Assembly (NCBI GenBank): GCA_964574605.1
Contig: CAZNOK010000136.1
Coordinates: 1 to 13,840 of the forward strand
DNA length: 13,840 nucleotides
Direction of reading: 5' to 3'
Source: CAIKAP01 sp964574605
GTDB taxonomy: Bacteria > Verrucomicrobiota > Verrucomicrobiia > Palsa-1439
Below are positions 12,994-13,840 of the stretch, piece by piece. The translations under genes were made by a program, and so were the position numbers. Within the stretch, counting starts at the first letter, position 1, and each line of letters begins with the position of its first letter. The notes under the pieces were generated by a model, which was given only the letters and a program-made list of their open reading frames with translations, did not search any database and was not told the DNA's origin.

Positions 12994-13840
12994 CGATGAA
13001 ACGACTGACAATTCTTTCTGTTTTGATGACGCTGGCGGCGTCGGTTTCCGCCCAATGGCTCGGCGGCGCGGCGGCCACCGTGGACCGCGCTGTGGCGCGC
13101 GTGACGCCGGCGCTGGTGCGCATCGAAGTAGTCAGCACCCGTTTCCAAAGTGGCCGCGCCGTCAAACAGGAAGCGGGCGGCAGCGGCGTCATCTTCCGCA
13201 AAGACGGCTTCGTTCTCACCAATCATCACGTGGCCGGACACGCGACGCGGCTGGTCTGCATCCTCAGCAGTAACGAGGAAATCGAGGCGGAACTCGTCGG
13301 CACCGACGCGCTTTCCGACATCGCCGTCCTCCGCCTGAAACCGGAAAAACCGCGCACGTTCCCCTTCGCGTCGTTTGGCGATTCCGACCATCTCAAGGTC
13401 GGCGACACGGTGCTGGCCATGGGCAGCCCGCTCGCGCTCTCGCAATCGGTCACGCGCGGCATCGTCAGCAACACCAAGCTCATCATGTCGCGCGCGCTCG
13501 AAGGCGGCGGACGGTTCACGCTCGACGGCGAGGACGTCGGCGGGCTGGTCCGCTGGATCGCGCACGACGCGGCGATTTTTCCCGGCAACTCCGGCGGGCC
13601 GCTCGTGAACCTGCGCGGCGAGATTGTCGGCATCAACGAAATCACGTTCGGCCTCGGCGGCGCCATCCCCGCGAACCTCGCCCAGCGCGTTGGCAAGGAA
13701 ATCATCGAGCGCGGCTCTGTCCGGCGCGCGTGGCTCGGCATCGAGGTCCAGCCGCTGTTGAAGGGCGGCACCGAGCCGAACGGCGTGCTCATCTCCGGCG
13801 TCATCGCCGGGTCGCCATCGGCGAAGGCGGGAATTGAGGC
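12990..13840 (+). CDS. HtrA/Deg-family secreted serine protease, 3' end missing
   Basis: This frame is open to the right edge of the window. Two ATGs are possible: 12990, overlapping the DUF4149 stop as ATGA, and 12996, two codons later. Counting from 12996, residues 1-19 form a Sec signal peptide (MKRLTILSVLMTLAASVSA). The trypsin-like domain has the complete triad: H78 in LTNHHV, D108 in SDIAVLRL and S199 in PGNSGGPL, with GGSGVIF ahead of the first strand. A stretch at about 165-187 before the AHDAAIFPGNSGG segment is longer than in a minimal Deg protease, perhaps a regulatory loop. A PDZ domain begins at RAWLGIEVQPLL and is cut off in SPSAKAGIEA. By family knowledge it degrades or refolds misfolded periplasmic proteins. 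Whether there are one or two PDZ domains cannot be seen. Confidence 0.88.
   Translation, partial: MTMKRLTILSVLMTLAASVSAQWLGGAAATVDRAVARVTPALVRIEVVSTRFQSGRAVKQEAGGSGVIFRKDGFVLTNHHVAGHATRLVCILSSNEEIEAELVGTDALSDIAVLRLKPEKPRTFPFASFGDSDHLKVGDTVLAMGSPLALSQSVTRGIVSNTKLIMSRALEGGGRFTLDGEDVGGLVRWIAHDAAIFPGNSGGPLVNLRGEIVGINEITFGLGGAIPANLAQRVGKEIIERGSVRRAWLGIEVQPLLKGGTEPNGVLISGVIAGSPSAKAGIE

Noticed and set aside
1..13840. CRISPR array, tRNA, rRNA or insertion sequence
   Set aside because: No regularly spaced direct repeats, tRNA-like cloverleaf, rRNA sequence or transposase gene was seen on either strand.

Overview
The window is 13.8 kb of mostly GC-rich bacterial DNA carrying eleven protein-coding genes and no RNA gene that I can see. 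Four genes begin with twin-arginine (Tat) export signals. A very large DUF4091 glycoside-hydrolase-like gene, a secreted β-propeller, DUF885 and DUF4149 proteins, and short interspersed palindromes complete the picture. Together these suggest a polysaccharide-degrading member of the Verrucomicrobiota or the wider PVC group. That placement is inference from gene style, not from a marker gene.

Layout. (1) 2-1234: the 3' part of a DUF885 metallopeptidase-like gene. (2) 1260-2243: a Tat-exported TIM-barrel protein of aldo/keto-reductase type. (3) 2349-3730, minus strand: a visibly less GC-rich two-gene unit made of an SDH-family Clp-fold serine proteinase and an 81-residue unknown protein, joined by an ATGA start/stop overlap. 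(4) 3973-5241: a CinA-like protein with a Sec signal peptide and a substituted catalytic serine. (5) 5292-10355: a tight operon of a second TIM-barrel protein (paralog of gene 2), a 1086-residue DUF4091 protein with tandem β-sandwich modules, and a Tat-exported hydroxypyruvate-isomerase-like protein. (6) 10399-12282: a Tat-exported β-propeller protein followed closely by a family-4 type uracil-DNA glycosylase. (7) 12508-13840: a four-helix DUF4149 membrane protein coupled to an HtrA/Deg serine protease that runs off the end of the window.

The 5292-11610 block reads as an extracytoplasmic carbohydrate-processing module. A secreted glycoside-hydrolase-like protein would release a sugar or sugar derivative, and Tat-exported TIM-barrel proteins would modify it outside the cytoplasm. 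The substrate cannot be told from sequence. CinA, UDG, DUF4149 and HtrA look like housekeeping or envelope genes that happen to be adjacent, although the CinA copy is unusual.

The points most worth a second look are: two double-hairpin palindromic elements sitting in frame inside the DUF4091 gene, one at its signal peptide and one in its middle; the low-GC proteinase plus small-protein pair; the exported CinA whose deamidase serine is valine; and a shared GCTA-type -10 element 6-7 nt before three start codons that lack ribosome binding sites, suggesting leaderless transcripts.
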